64,000 nt of DNA from NCBI GenBank assembly GCA_023846275.1, contig CM043870.1:8999527-9063526 (forward strand), written 5' to 3'. This stretch comes from Vanilla planifolia (lineage: Eukaryota; Streptophyta; Magnoliopsida; Asparagales; Orchidaceae). Made by a program: the position numbers and the translations under genes. The notes below the pieces were generated by a model. The model was not told where the DNA came from, searched no databases, and saw only the letters and a list, made by a program, of their open reading frames with translations. Below are positions 12,780-24,655 of the stretch, piece after piece. Within the stretch, counting starts at the first letter, position 1, and the number at the start of each line of letters is the position of its first letter.

Positions 12780-13862
12780 ATGAGTGAAGTTCTTAGGATA
12801 CAAATAAAGAAATTTACATATTCACTTGCATAAACTAGAGAATTAGATGCAAAAATTAATTTTTTTAAAAAATAAAATAAGGGGTAATAGGGTTAAGCAC
12901 TTTTCAAGAGATTTAATGCACTTATAGATGGTAGATAATAGATTAAGATCTCTCTTTTTGAGCCTCTTGCTTGCTTTTTAAGGCACACTTGGAATCACAC
13001 TATTATATTGATCACATATGACATGCTCATATTAAGTAAGCTTGGCAACACCATTTTATTATTTTACTCAAGATTTCTTTATTTACAACATGGTGAACAT
13101 TCTTATTTATAAAGATCTCAAGGGTACAATAATAATTTCTAAAGCCAAAGACACTTAGAAATATTAAAGGCCACATTTTAAATTTTAAAGGTCATTTAAT
13201 AATTTCAAAGATCACCCCAAAATTTTAAATAAAATTATGCTTTTAATTTTGTCAAAAAATACTTTAAAAAGTTATAAAATTAAATATAATAAGTAGTTCC
13301 AAACTAGCCTATTCATTTCAAGAGATGGTCTGATGAGCAGCGAGGCAATGAATGGCAGAATCGATGTGTTGTTGATGGAGAGGTTTAGTAATGCCTTAAA
13401 CCTTCTTTGAGGGTCAACACAAGTTGAGTGGGTGGACTGGACCATGCGGGTTGATGAGCCAACAGAATGGGTAGTAGTCGACTTAGCGCACGATAGTGTC
13501 CAAAGACAGTAGTAGTAATGATAATTAGTGGTGGGAATAGCCCAAAAAAGACATTTAATTAAAAATGGACCAAATTAATAAATGCTAAAAATATTTAAAA
13601 AGCTACCAACTAACCATCAAATGATATAAAATAAGTATATATGTAAACAACTTAACAAACTAATGAAAATAAACTAAAATGTGTAATAAACATGATTCGA
13701 TTATAATCGACTCCTCCCAATGGTAGTGATACAGATACTAATAAAGAGTAGAGTAACCAAACTTGGCATGATTCCTTGTCTAAATAAGACTAAAATGCCT
13801 CCAAGTGAAACCTCTATGTGATGTACAAGATGCTACTATATCACCCTTTGAATTAGTCACAA
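12780..13862 (-). repeat. Inverted partner copy of the gypsy LTR
   Basis: The minus strand carries the homologous 3' end: a CATAGAGGTTTCACTT block, then the purine tract TTGGGAGGAG (13711-13720), then LTR sequence running leftwards. Further left, 12780-12985 is an inverted copy of the 370-bp repeat unit found at 9931-10990. The plus- and minus-strand copies therefore converge on each other. I see no TSD. Confidence 0.65.
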
Positions 13863-14057
13863 ATATTTCTTATTTATTGTCTTTATGGAATCAACTAGTT
13901 AGGCCAAATTGAAAGTTGGTATAACAAGCCAACATTTTGACACATAGCTCCTTCAAATTATAGTCAATCAATCTTTAACAAAATCTATTTCTATTCTTGT
14001 TATTCAAACACAAGGTTTCCTTTTTTACTTAATGCATCAATACCCTTATTGGCTCTT
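13863..14057 (-). pseudogene. Old gypsy element, RNase H/integrase side (left piece)
   Basis: On the minus strand, reading away from the solo LTR border, the sequence gives RANKGIDALSKKG, close to the universal gypsy motif KAN.VADALSRK at the end of RNase H. It directly continues the DYDLIINYYI segment found on the other side of the solo LTR, so the two pieces were one gene before the insertion. It is decayed and short; the rest of integrase is missing where the sequence meets the inverted LTR copy near 13862. Confidence 0.75.
14053..14057. repeat. Target-site duplication of the solo LTR (CTCTT)
   Basis: CTCTT directly before 14058 is repeated at 17060-17064 directly after the LTR. Removing one copy and the LTR restores a continuous RNase H reading. 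Confidence 0.88.
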
Positions 14058-17000
14058 TGTTACACCCCATTTTTTCCTAGGCTGATTTTTGGCATATTTT
14101 TTTTTTTTACATATAGACAGCTCAGATCGTCCCATACCAACCTGAGTAGCCTACGAAAAATATAGGATATAACACATCATTACACACCTACTTTCCTTAA
14201 CAATGTGGATTCCATCTCCCGGGTACACCGTCAAATCAGGTTCATGACTCCTGAATTAACAGATGGACTCGCGCAATGTTACTCCTACTAGACCCCATAC
14301 TCCTAACCCATACCGGTAGGAGAACCGATCTAATAGAAATCTGAATCCCCACGGTTAAGTTCCATAGTCATGTAATGACCTCACCATCAAAGATAAAATA
14401 CATAACATCCTCAGATAAAATATGGCACTCCACACACTATACCACCAAGACAATAAAGTAAAACAGTGAATGGAAACTACATCACAAGAATAAGATCCAA
14501 GTCCAACAAATACAATATCATCCAACTAGATACATAAGTCAGAATCACCCTCACATATTACATGACATAAGAATAACAGTCTCCCTGAATACATCCAATA
14601 GTATCAATCACACTAACCAAAATGTCTCAAAAAATCACAGATCAGATATCCTCCACTAGCCTGCTGACCACGATCCCACCTAATCTGGGTGGCGTCAAGG
14701 CTGTCGAGCCGCTGGAAAAAATATAGATAATAAAGGAGTGAGCTACGCCCAGTAGGAAAGACAGCTAGTAAAAACTCACATGCAAGAGAAGGATAATAGC
14801 AAGAGTATAGGAATACAGCATAACAATGTAGGGTGGAAAGGCACTCTCAGTCCCAGACTCTGACCAACCACAGTCACCCCCAGTCACACCAGAGTAGCTC
14901 TCCTCTGTGCTCCCAGGCAGCATGCCAGCGGGACACGCCCATCTCTGCGCACGCATGGCGCCTAGGCAAAGCATGCCAGCGGGACACGCCCATCTCTGTG
15001 CACGCATCACAACGCCTAGCACCCGACACCGCAGCGTCTCTCGTCAATCAATCTTCTGGAGACTATAGACAGAACCAGTCACATAGATCTCTAGCCAACG
15101 TGAGACACCCCTGCCACCCTCAGGCACGCAGGCCTACACACTTGACTAGCCACGGCGAGTCACCCCTGCCACTGCCACTCTCAGGCGCGCAGGCCTACAC
15201 TCGTGGACCAGAAGAGATCGACTTAGCCACCGTCACAAGAAGTCCTCTCCCAACAATTTCCATAGAGGCCACACCCCTACAGTCATTGCCAAGCTCTAAC
15301 TCCAAGATTCGGCAACATGTGTCCAGATACAACAAGGCGCATACCAGTCCACATGTATACTGTGAAAGTTAAGTCCGTACCGCACAGTTACCTACCACAA
15401 CTACCCTAAAACATCATATAGGGCCTACAGTAGTCCGGTCCAATATGCCAATCCATGAAATATGCCAACACTGAGTAAACTGACTCAATCCATGTCATTG
15501 CCATCCAAGCAACACAAACTGTACCAAAATTCTGACTATTCTGGTAACACCCAAGTGTCACACTTCCTTCCAACTGATCCAGCTGCACTGAATTTATTGG
15601 TAATTTCCAACAGTCAATTTCAACTTGGCTACGTGATTTCCAAAAATCACCTCTTCCTCACTTCAGGAAATTTTAATTTCCAAAATCAAGTTCTGCCCTT
15701 TATCCATTTTCCGAAATTCGGAATAAATTTCCGAATAAAATTTAAATTCCACATATATCCTTTTTCCGAAAATTCGGATTAATTTCCGAATTAAATTTTC
15801 CTCCGCGCCGTTCGTCCGCGCCGAATCCCGCTGAACCGGTTTTCGCTGCCGGTTCGGAAACCTCGCGCTGAACCGCGACACCGCCGAACCAAATTCTTTA
15901 ATAATCCGTTAATCGGTCGATGCTTAAATAAATATAATTACTAATTAATATTATATAAATACCATTAATTACTTAAATAAATTCGTAATTAATCTAAACC
16001 CTTCTCCTTCCTCGGTCCGACTCCCGCGAACCCTAACTGAAGCAATCGCCGACCAATCCAATTCCTTCCGTCGATTTCCGGCGAACGCGAACAAGGAGAA
16101 ACAAAATTCGATGTTCGTACTATCCTAATGTTTCAATAATGCCACTAATTTAAAATTTCCGCCGAAAGAGTTCGCCCGTACGCCATTGCCGTAAGATTAA
16201 TCCAACAATTAATTAACTAATTCAATGGCAAACTGATAATACAAATCCCTAACATGTTCCTAAGCATTAACTAAATTTTCCGGCGAAATGGAAATTTTCC
16301 AGAATCCAAAAATTGTAAAAGACGCAGATTAGCATTCAACTAAGTCCGATTTTTCATCCATATGCTTGTGTTTATTAAGCAAAATATTCCATGCTTTTAA
16401 TTTCTACTAATTAACTAATTTAAAAACTGAATTTCCTACCTTTGCTCGTCGCCGGCGACGGTGAAGCTCGCACGCGATCAACCGCAGCTCCTCGCCGAAC
16501 GAAACCGGTACCAAAATGCTCGCCTCTGTCCCGCGAATCTCCGGTTACCAAAAGCCCTTTGGAAGGCTGCCGGAAATTACCGCCGTTCGTCGCGAACACC
16601 TCGCCTCTAGCCGCCGTTCGAAACCCTAACAGCCGAACAAATCAGGTTAAATACCCAGCTTAAACCGGTAATAACCAGTTAAGACCCATTAAGCGCCGGT
16701 TGACCTTCTAAAAACGCCGCTTAACACCCGATCAGCCGGTTAATCTCCACCGCTGATCTCATCCGTCCGATCCGCTTATCCGCGGCTTATCCAAATGCAC
16801 GCGCAAACGCACCTCGGCGAACCGCCCCGCCTTCGCTGAACCGCTCCAGTCTGGTTCACGCGCGGTAAAAGGAAAAAATCCAAATTCCGGTTTTTTTTTT
16901 TTTAAAAATCTCGGTGCTCCGAAAAATTCCCAGAAAATTTCAGAAATTCCAATAGCCTCCAATTGAGCTCCTGGCTCATCCTACTGTCGATCTGAAATCA

Positions 17001-17059
17001 TCCAAGCCACAATTCGAATTATTGAAGATTAAACATATAATATTTTACCGGGTATAACA
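14058..17059. mobile_element. 3.0-kb solo LTR, nested in an older gypsy element
   Basis: A 3002-bp block with TGTTACACC at its left end and GGTATAACA at its right end (inverted TGTTA/TAACA), flanked by a perfect CTCTT duplication. It has no internal retrotransposon genes, so it is best read as a solo LTR left after recombination between the two LTRs of a full element. It is much richer in G+C and CpG than its surroundings, especially 14830-15350 and 15790-16960. The open frames in it, including 179 codons at 14833-15372, do not resemble any protein and reflect the GC-rich composition. Orientation is unclear; the minus-strand start TGTTATACCCGG would also be a typical LTR beginning. Confidence 0.85.
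14930..15210. repeat. Short tandem duplications inside the solo LTR
   Basis: GCATGCCAGCGGGACACGCC occurs at 14930 and again at 14971 (period 41). Slightly further on, a CACCCCTGCCAC...CGCAGGCCTACAC block occurs twice, near 15108 and 15164. They look like local slippage duplications in the GC-rich part of the LTR. Confidence 0.85.
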
Positions 17060-17064
17060 CTCTT

Positions 17065-18250
17065 CTTATATAATAATTAATAATTAAGTCATAATCTTTG
17101 ATATATTCAAACCATTTTTTTCTTTAAATTTAATACCTTCTAAGTGGAAAGGTACTTCAAATTTTAGTGATTTATAAATACTTCACACATCACTTAATAA
17201 ATATAATGCCTCAAAATTTTTAAAACAAAGACTATAACAACCAGTTCTAAATCATGCACATGGTAGTTCCTATCTTGGGGCTTTAACTACTTAGAGTCAT
17301 GGGTAATTACTCTAATATTTTGTGTCAAAATGCAACCCATCCCTTAAAGTGGAGCATTATTGTAAGCTTTATATCCATCAAGTCCTTTTGGTAGCACCAA
17401 AATTCAAGATGTTAATTTTTTTCCTTTAATTTCATGAAATGATTCTTATATTTTATATCTTATTCAAACTTTACTACTTTTTGTTTCAATCTAGTAGGTG
17501 AGGATGTAATCTGGGAAATTCCTTGCACAAGTTTTTGTTAATAACCAACTAAATTAAGAAAGCTCTAAATCATTGAAATCAAAGTGGGTCTAAGCTAATC
17601 CAAAATTATAGAACTTTTCTAGAGAACCACTTAAGTTTTTATTAAACTAACCACATGTCCCAAGAAGACCACTTGAGACAACCAAAATTCACACTTGGAG
17701 ATCTTAGTAAATAGTTGGTTCTCCCTTAGTCTATAACACCACATGTAATTTCACAACATGTTCATTAATGGATTTAGAATATGTTAAGATGTCATTAATA
17801 AAGACAATCACAAACTAGTTTAAAAAGTTTCTAAAAGATCTATTTATTGAATCCATAAAGGCTACAAGAGCATTGGTAAATCCAAAAGGCAACACCAAAG
17901 ATTCATAGTTCCAACAACAATTTTTTAATATAGTTTTAGAGATACCAACTTTCTTAATCCTCAATTAATGGTATCTTTATCTTAGTTCAACCTTAGAGAG
18001 TACCACAACACCTTATAGTTGGTTAAACAAATTATCAACTCTTGGTAGTAGGTATTTATTCTTAATAGTTATTTTATTCAATGCTTAATAATTTATGTAT
18101 ATTCTCATACTACCCACATTCTTTTTAACAAATAATATCAATGCTCCCTATGGTGATGCACTTGGTCAAATGAAGCCTCTATCCATAAATTCTTGAAGTT
18201 CCATCTTCACTTTTGCTAATTCTATCTGTGCTATTTTGTATGGATCTATG
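17065..18250 (-). pseudogene. Old gypsy element: RT and RNase H
   Basis: Read on the minus strand from right to left. Reverse transcriptase lies at about 17500-18250; its active-site box near 17780-17805 reads FVIVFINDILTYSKS, where the family has F(I/V)DD, so the first catalytic aspartate is now asparagine. RNase H sequence reaches the solo LTR border with DYDLIINYYI at about 17065-17095 and resumes at 14057. Many stops. This element is older than the solo LTR that splits it. Confidence 0.75.
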
Positions 18251-18369
18251 GATATCAACTTAGTCCTAAGTACTAACTAAGCTTCAAATTCAATTTCTTT
18301 ATATAGAGAAGACTAAAAATTTTTTTGGGAAACAAATCCCAAAAACTTGCAAACCATAAGAACATTAAT

Positions 18370-18810
18370 AGCTTAATACACTTCTATAGTCATAATAAAT
18401 AGCAAAAATTGCTTACTATCTTTTCTTATCAATTTTTTAGCCTTAAGTGCATAAATAATGGGGTTCTTTTTCCCTCTACTAATGAAAATGGTGTTTTCTC
18501 CATCTAACATGGTTAAATAAATTATTATTTCCATAAAATCAATAATAGTATGATTTTTAGTTGACCGATCCATACCCAAAATAATATTGACTTTAGTCAT
18601 TGGCAAAATAAGCAATTCAATGAGAAGTTTCTTCACTCTTAATTCTACCTCTCCCTAGACATATGTAACCACTAGGAACTCACTCTCATGTAGTAATATC
18701 TTAGATAATTGGTTACTTATTTAATACATGTCAACTAACAATGAATCAAGCATATGATGTGTAAAAAATGAATGATAAGTCCCACTATCGAATAAAACAT
18801 TTGTAGGCAA
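18370..18810 (-). pseudogene. Old gypsy element: retropepsin-like protease
   Basis: The minus strand reads LFDSGTYHSFF near 18770-18800, retaining the D-S-G catalytic triplet of retropepsins (DSG at about 18783-18791). An open stretch of 87 codons (18373-18636) contains ILGMD followed by a conserved-type C-terminal region. This is the gypsy PR domain between gag and RT of the same element. An 87-codon open stretch in such an old copy is probably chance survival. Confidence 0.75.
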
Positions 18811-19199
18811 CTACAAAAATAAAAGCATACCTTGGATCACACCTGTAGTGTGTGAGGACTCTTGTCAAGTAATAGTATAGACCCTAGGTTGGTCACCATG
18901 ACCTATCAACTATCATTAACCCACACTCCTTTAGGTGTTAGCTAATGCACTTCTCTTGCTTATACCAATGCCTCATTTCCTAGTCATACGACCCATAATT
19001 GGTGAGGAAGAAGCCATCTCTAATGCTGCTCATAAACAATCTCGTGCTGCATATCCCAGCTCTCCATAACTAATGTATCTGGGCTAACCCTCCTTTTTAG
19101 CCCAACGAATTCCATAATGAAGTTTACTACATTCTAGGTATGAAGTTTCTCCTCATTCAATTTTGTGTCGTCCTATTGCTATGGACATCAAAGTCTTGC

Positions 19200-19950
19200 T
19201 AACTTGGGCTACCCCCTTGAAATAACCTTCATCTTCTAACTTTTGGGAAAATCTTTAAAACACTTAGTAGGATCAACCATTTCTTTCTATTTACCAATTG
19301 TTTTCTTTATGCAAGCTTCAAAAAGTTCCAATTCTTGTTCTACTAATTTAGCATGCTTTACAAGCTCACCAAAATTAGTGTTCTTATACAAAATTAGAAT
19401 AGCTTAGATAGATTCCTTTAATCCATAATAAAACATAAAATACCATTGATCCTCTAAACTTATTAGTAAAGAAGCATAATAAAGTAAAAAGAAAATCTTT
19501 TCTCATAGTTGGTAACAAACATGTCTCATTATTTAAAGGCTAATAGTTCCTCTCTTATTCGATCTCTGAGTATTGGTGGAACAAATCATTTTTTAAACTC
19601 TTTGACAAATTCTTTCCAAGGAATTTCCTTCGTTGGCTGACCTTTAAACTAAACTCGCTAATAAGGCTCCCACCATGTAAGAGTAGCATTGTCTAATAAT
19701 ATTACTACAAGTGATACTTTTTGACATTCAAGATAATCAATCTTCACAAGTATCCAGACTTGACTAATTTATTTCTCTACTTCAAAAGGACATATTCCTT
19801 CAAAAAAATGAGAGGGTTACATTATGTAAAACTATTTTTTCAACTTATTAGCTTGATACCCTCTCTTAAGACTCTATAAGGAACTAGAGGATAAGGATTG
19901 TATTCTCTTTCCTCCTCCTTTTTTAGCACTAGTTTGATATTCTACTCTTA
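19200..19950 (-). pseudogene. Old gypsy element: gag relic
   Basis: Around 19550-19720 the minus strand reads DNATLTWWEPY, then EIPWKEFVKEFKK and PPILRDRIREELLAFK, matching the plant retrotransposon gag pattern (A..WW......W..F...F...Y.P...R..K..EFL.LKQ). Stops and shifts break it. It lies upstream of the protease on the same strand, as expected. Confidence 0.7.
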
Positions 19951-20917
19951 TTAATTCCCTTGAGTTTCTTCTTATCTAAAATGGAAAGATATTAATTACT
20001 TTTTATATCTAAAATTTAGTTTTTCAAGGGTAAGGTAGCATATTTACAATGTCTTAAACTTATGAGCATGGTATTCTTGTGTCCTTACACAAAAGTTATA
20101 ACTTGATTTTTCCAACATTGGGGCTTAAAAATATCATATCATTTCCTACCCAACATCATCCAATATAACTTCATAAAAATACATCCATAAAAAAAATTAC
20201 CAAGTAAATAAAAGCAAGTAGCATAACTAAAGACACAAGTCAACCAAAATGAGCAAGGGTCACAAAACCTATCATATCAATCTCAAAAGATCAAGTGTAA
20301 TACTACTAACAGAAGTAGCATCGTACAATATTTAATTATTTTAGAATGAAAAACTAATAATCAAAAATATATACTATTTAAAAATAAAATACAAGCTATC
20401 CTCAATTATAAAAGATACAAGATACTCCCACAAATAAGTATAACATACTCTCACTTTAAAGTGTTAAACTATCATTTAAGGATTATAACTCTGTGAATGT
20501 TAGTATCTTAGATTATAATATAAGAAAAAATTGAACATGTTATGCTCAACAAAAACTTTATTAGTTAAATGTAATAATATGGTATAAAAGTGTGGTAAAA
20601 TATTTAAAAAATGGAGCAATATATTCAATAATGAATAACAATCTATAAGGACAAGTATAATATCAAAACATTTTGGCCATATGATCCTAGCTTTTGTAGA
20701 TACATCCACATCATATAATGCTAATGTGGTCTATTAGTTATAATACATAATATCTTTCTTTCTTTTTCATATTAATTTTATTTACATTTTTCTCTTAAAT
20801 ATTCATTCTTTTTTAGACTTAGATTATCTATATGACCTCTATCCTAACTCCTAAATCTTATATTATATCTCATAATCATAACCTTTGACCCTTTAACATA
20901 CTGATGTCTTATCTCTA

Positions 20918-21200
20918 GATGCCTATGAGACTAAAAATTAAAATATCTCATCATCATTAGTCTTATCCCCTTAAATGTCAACATCCTATAATAACATGAA
21001 GACAAGAAGCTCTAAAATGCTAGAGTCTCATCTCTAGATGCTCATGATACCAAAAAGTGAAGTATCTCATCATCACTATTCTTGACCCATAATGCCAAAA
21101 TCCTATATTGATGAGAAAATGAAGTGCTCTAATATGTCAAATTCTTGTCACTAAGTATTTACAACACCAAAAAATGAAGTATCTCAACATCCCTAGTTGT
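20918..21200 (+). repeat. Minisatellite, 3 x ~119 bp (copy-1 unit)
   Basis: The block GATGCTCATGATACCAAAAA, then GTGAAGTATCTCATCATCAC, recurs near 20918, 21037 and 21155. The homologous array in the second unit is at 23298-23575. Confidence 0.75.
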
Positions 21201-21939
21201 TTCCTGTACATGCTGTGGCCCCACATTTGTGAATCATGACACCAAAGGCAATGTATATCATATATATCATATTATTAAGTCACTATTAAATAGGGTCATA
21301 TGGTAAAAATCTCTTTCTCAATCTATACCAACCTCCATTCTTCTCTTTTAGTTTATTTTCTTTTGTATTATCATATGTTTTGATTGATAATTTCTTAAGT
21401 TTATACATTTCAGTCATACATCTAAATATGCATGCATACATACATATACACACAAACATTAATATCTATATGATGTTTTAATAAAATTAGAACATATAGG
21501 TAATGATATGCCTTATAAATGCTTACATAATCATGCATTTCATAATAATAAATAAGAAATAATAATGATCTACTTATGTCACAATTATTTCATTTATCTA
21601 CCTAATAGTTTTGAGAAGTCTCTTTTATAATCATTTATTTTCTTTATTACTTTTCTCATTTTCTACACATTACATTATCTTATATTAATAACAAGTTAAT
21701 TTTTTTTAACATATAAGAAAGCACTTTTAAAACTAATTCCAAATCATTTTCTTAACATATTATACAATTTCTTAATTTTACTTTTAAATCATACGATATA
21801 ATCCCCTTGTCTTATTATATGATCTAATCCTACCACTAGTTAGACAACATACATGTCTAATCAACCTTTCTTATTTATAAATAACATGTATCAGGTAGTA
21901 CTAATTTAATAAAATTTCATACTTGTATAATCCATCTTG

Positions 21940-22250
21940 CATAACTCATCGTACTAATCTTATCTCCATATCTTACTAGTGTTATGATCGTTCAATAACC
22001 CTTATCGTACTAGTCTAATCTTTATATCTTACTAATACTATGATTGTTCAACAACACCTTTTCACATATAATTGAGGGCTCTTAACTCATTATATTAGTT
22101 CAATCCCTATATCTTACTAGATTTATGATCAATTAATAACCCCTTTTCATATGAAATAGAGGGAACCCATTTTACTAGCTTGATCTCCACATCCTACTAA
22201 TCTTCTAATCATCTACTAGTCTGATCTCAATATCTTACGAATACAGTGAC
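21940..22250 (+). repeat. Second short-repeat array (copy-1 unit)
   Basis: Degenerate repeats built on ACTAGTCTGATCTCCATATC, TTACTAATACTATGATCATC and CCTTTTCACATGAAATTGAG, spaced at roughly 55 and 107 bp. The same array is in the second unit at about 24300-24760. Confidence 0.65.
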
Positions 22251-22251
22251 C

Positions 22252-22291
22252 ATTAAATAGACCCTTTTCACATGAAAAGGGTCTATTTAAT
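22252..22291. repeat. Perfect 19-bp hairpin at the tandem junction
   Basis: ATTAAATAGACCCTTTTCA (22252-22270), a 2-base spacer CA, then the exact reverse complement (22273-22291). The left arm is native to the unit; the second tandem copy has the left-arm equivalent near 24637-24655 but no right arm. The right arm is thus new sequence made at the duplication breakpoint. Confidence 0.9.
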
Positions 22292-24655
22292 ACCGATTCC
22301 CTTGAATTTCTTCTTATCTAAAATGGAAAGAAATTAGTCACTTTTTATATCAAAAATTAGTCACTTTTTATATCAAAAATTCAGCTTTTTAAGAGTAAGG
22401 TAATAAAGTTATAATATCTTATACTTATGTGCATGCTATTCTAATGTCCTTACTCAAAAAGTATAACTTGATTTTTCTAATCTTGGGCTTTAATACTATC
22501 CTGTCATATCCTACCCAATATCATCCAATATAATTTGATAAAAATACATCCATAATACAAATTTACTAAGTAAATTGGTACAAGTAGCATAGCTAAAGAC
22601 ATGAGTCAACAAAATGAGCAAGGGTCATAAAAACTACCATATCAATCTCAAAGGATCAAATGTAATACTACCAACAGAAGTAGCATCGCATAATATTTAG
22701 TTGTTATAGAATGAAAAGCTAATAATCAAAAGGATATAATATTTAAAAATGAAATAAAAGCTATCCTTAATTACAAAAGATACAAAATAATCAAACTCAT
22801 AAGTACAACATGCTTTCACTTTAAAGTATTAAACTATCATTTAAAGACTAACTCTGTGAATTTTATTATCTTGGCTTATCACATAAGTAGAAAATGAGCA
22901 CGATATGCTCAACAAAAAAAACTAGTAGTTACATATAATAATATGGTATAAAATAGTGGTAAAATAGTTAAGAAATAAGTGGAAGTAATAAATTTAATAA
23001 TGCATAACAATCTATAAAGAGAAGTATAATATCAATCATTTTGGCCATATACTTCCAGCTTCTGTAAGTACATCCACATCATATAATACTGAGTACATTC
23101 ACATCATATATTACTTATAATACATCATATTTTTCTTTCTTCTTCATAATGATTTTATTTACTTTTTTCTCGTATTTATTCTTTCTTTAGACTTAGGTTC
23201 TCTTTATGACCTCTATCCTAACTCCTAATAGATCTCATATTTTATCTCATAATCACAAGTCTTGGTTCTTTGACATGCTAATGTCCTATCTTTAAGTGCT
23301 CATGACATGAGAAAGTAAAATATCTCATCATCACTAGTCTTGCCCCCTTAAATGTCAACCTCCTAGACCAACATGAAAACAAAATGTTTTAACATGTTAT
23401 AATCTCATTCTAGGTTTTTATGATACCAAGAAGTGAAGTATCTCATCATCACTAGTCTTAACCCATAATGCCAATATCCTATATTAACGAGAAAATGTTG
23501 TGCTCTAAAATTTTAAAGCCCCATCTCTAAGTGCTTATGACAATAGGAAATAAAATTTCTCATCATCACTAGTTGATGCCTCTGCATGCTATGGCCCCAC
23601 ATTTGAGTATCACTACACCAGGGGTATTATATATCATATATATTACATTATCAAGTCACTGTCAAATAGGATCTTATAGTAGTAATCACTTTCTCAATTT
23701 ATAGCAACCTCCTTTTCTTTCTTTTCATTATATTTTTTGTCTTATCATATGTTTTGATTGATAGCTTCTTAAGTTCATATATTTGAGTCATACATCTAAA
23801 TATGCATACATACATACATATAAACACACATCAATATGCATAAGATGCTCTAATAAAATTGCAACATATATAAGTAATGTTATGCCTTATAAAAGCTTAC
23901 ATCATCATGCATTTCATAATAATAATTAAAAATTATAATGATCTATTTATGTCATAATTATTTAGTTTATCTATCTGATAGTTTTGAGAAGTCTGTTCTA
24001 TAACTTTTCCTTTTTCTTTATTAGCTCTTCTTATTTTTTACATATCACGTTACCTTATATTAATAATTAGTCGATTTCTATTTTTAACATATAAGAAAGA
24101 ACTTTAGAAACTATTCCAAATCATTTTCTTAACATATTACACAATTTCTTAATTCTACCTTTAAATCATGAGGTATGATCCCCTTATGTTATTGTATGAT
24201 GCAAGCCCATAACTAGTTGGACAACTAATCATACATTTTTATTCAACTTTTCTTATTTATAAATAACATGTATTGAATAGTACTAATTTGATAAAATTTC
24301 TTACTTGTGTAATCCATCTTTCATAACTCATTGCACTAATTTAATCTCCATATCTTACTAATGCTATGATCATCCAATAACCCTCATTGCACTAGTCTGA
24401 TCTTCATATTGTACTAGTAGTATTATCGTCTAACAACCCCTTTTCACACAAAATTAAGGGCTTCCAACTCATTATATTAATTCAATCTCCGTATCTTATT
24501 AGAATTATGATCATCTAATAGCCCTTTTTTCGCAGGAAATAAAGAAAACTTGTCATATTAGCTTGATCTCCATATCATACTTGTACTATGATCATCTACT
24601 AGTTCGATTTCAATATCTTACAAATACAATGACTATTAAATAAACCTTCTCACAT
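22292..24655. repeat. Tandem LTR-like unit, copy 2 (~2.36 kb)
   Basis: Diverged direct repeat of 19953-22291, including both internal short-repeat arrays (23298-23575 and from about 24300). Near 22340-22385 a 30-base stretch (AGTCACTTTTTATATCAAAA with its flank) is itself duplicated in tandem in this copy only. Confidence 0.75.

Larger units (their letters stand above)
19953..22291. repeat. Tandem LTR-like unit, copy 1 (~2.34 kb)
   Basis: A long AT-rich unit repeated directly in the next 2.36 kb with many substitutions and small indels. Both copies start with TTCCCTTGA(G/A)TTTCTTCTTAT, then TAAAATGGAAAG. It lies directly upstream of the gag relic of the minus-strand gypsy element, so it could be that element's 5' LTR, but I cannot place LTR ends. 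It contains two arrays of short repeats (20918-21200 and 21940-22250). Confidence 0.75.

Noticed and set aside
14833..15372. 179-codon open frame, the longest after eRF1
   Set aside because: It lies wholly inside the GC-rich solo LTR, has internal tandem duplication (QRDTPIS repeated) and low-complexity composition, and shows no protein family features.
18373..18636. 87-codon open frame as a possible gene
   Set aside because: It is the ILGMD region of a decayed gypsy protease; RT and gag relics of the same element flank it.
20918..21200. CRISPR-like short repeats with spacers
   Set aside because: The repeats are imperfect, the period is about 119 bp and the spacers are also repeated; this is a minisatellite in a plant LTR-like unit.
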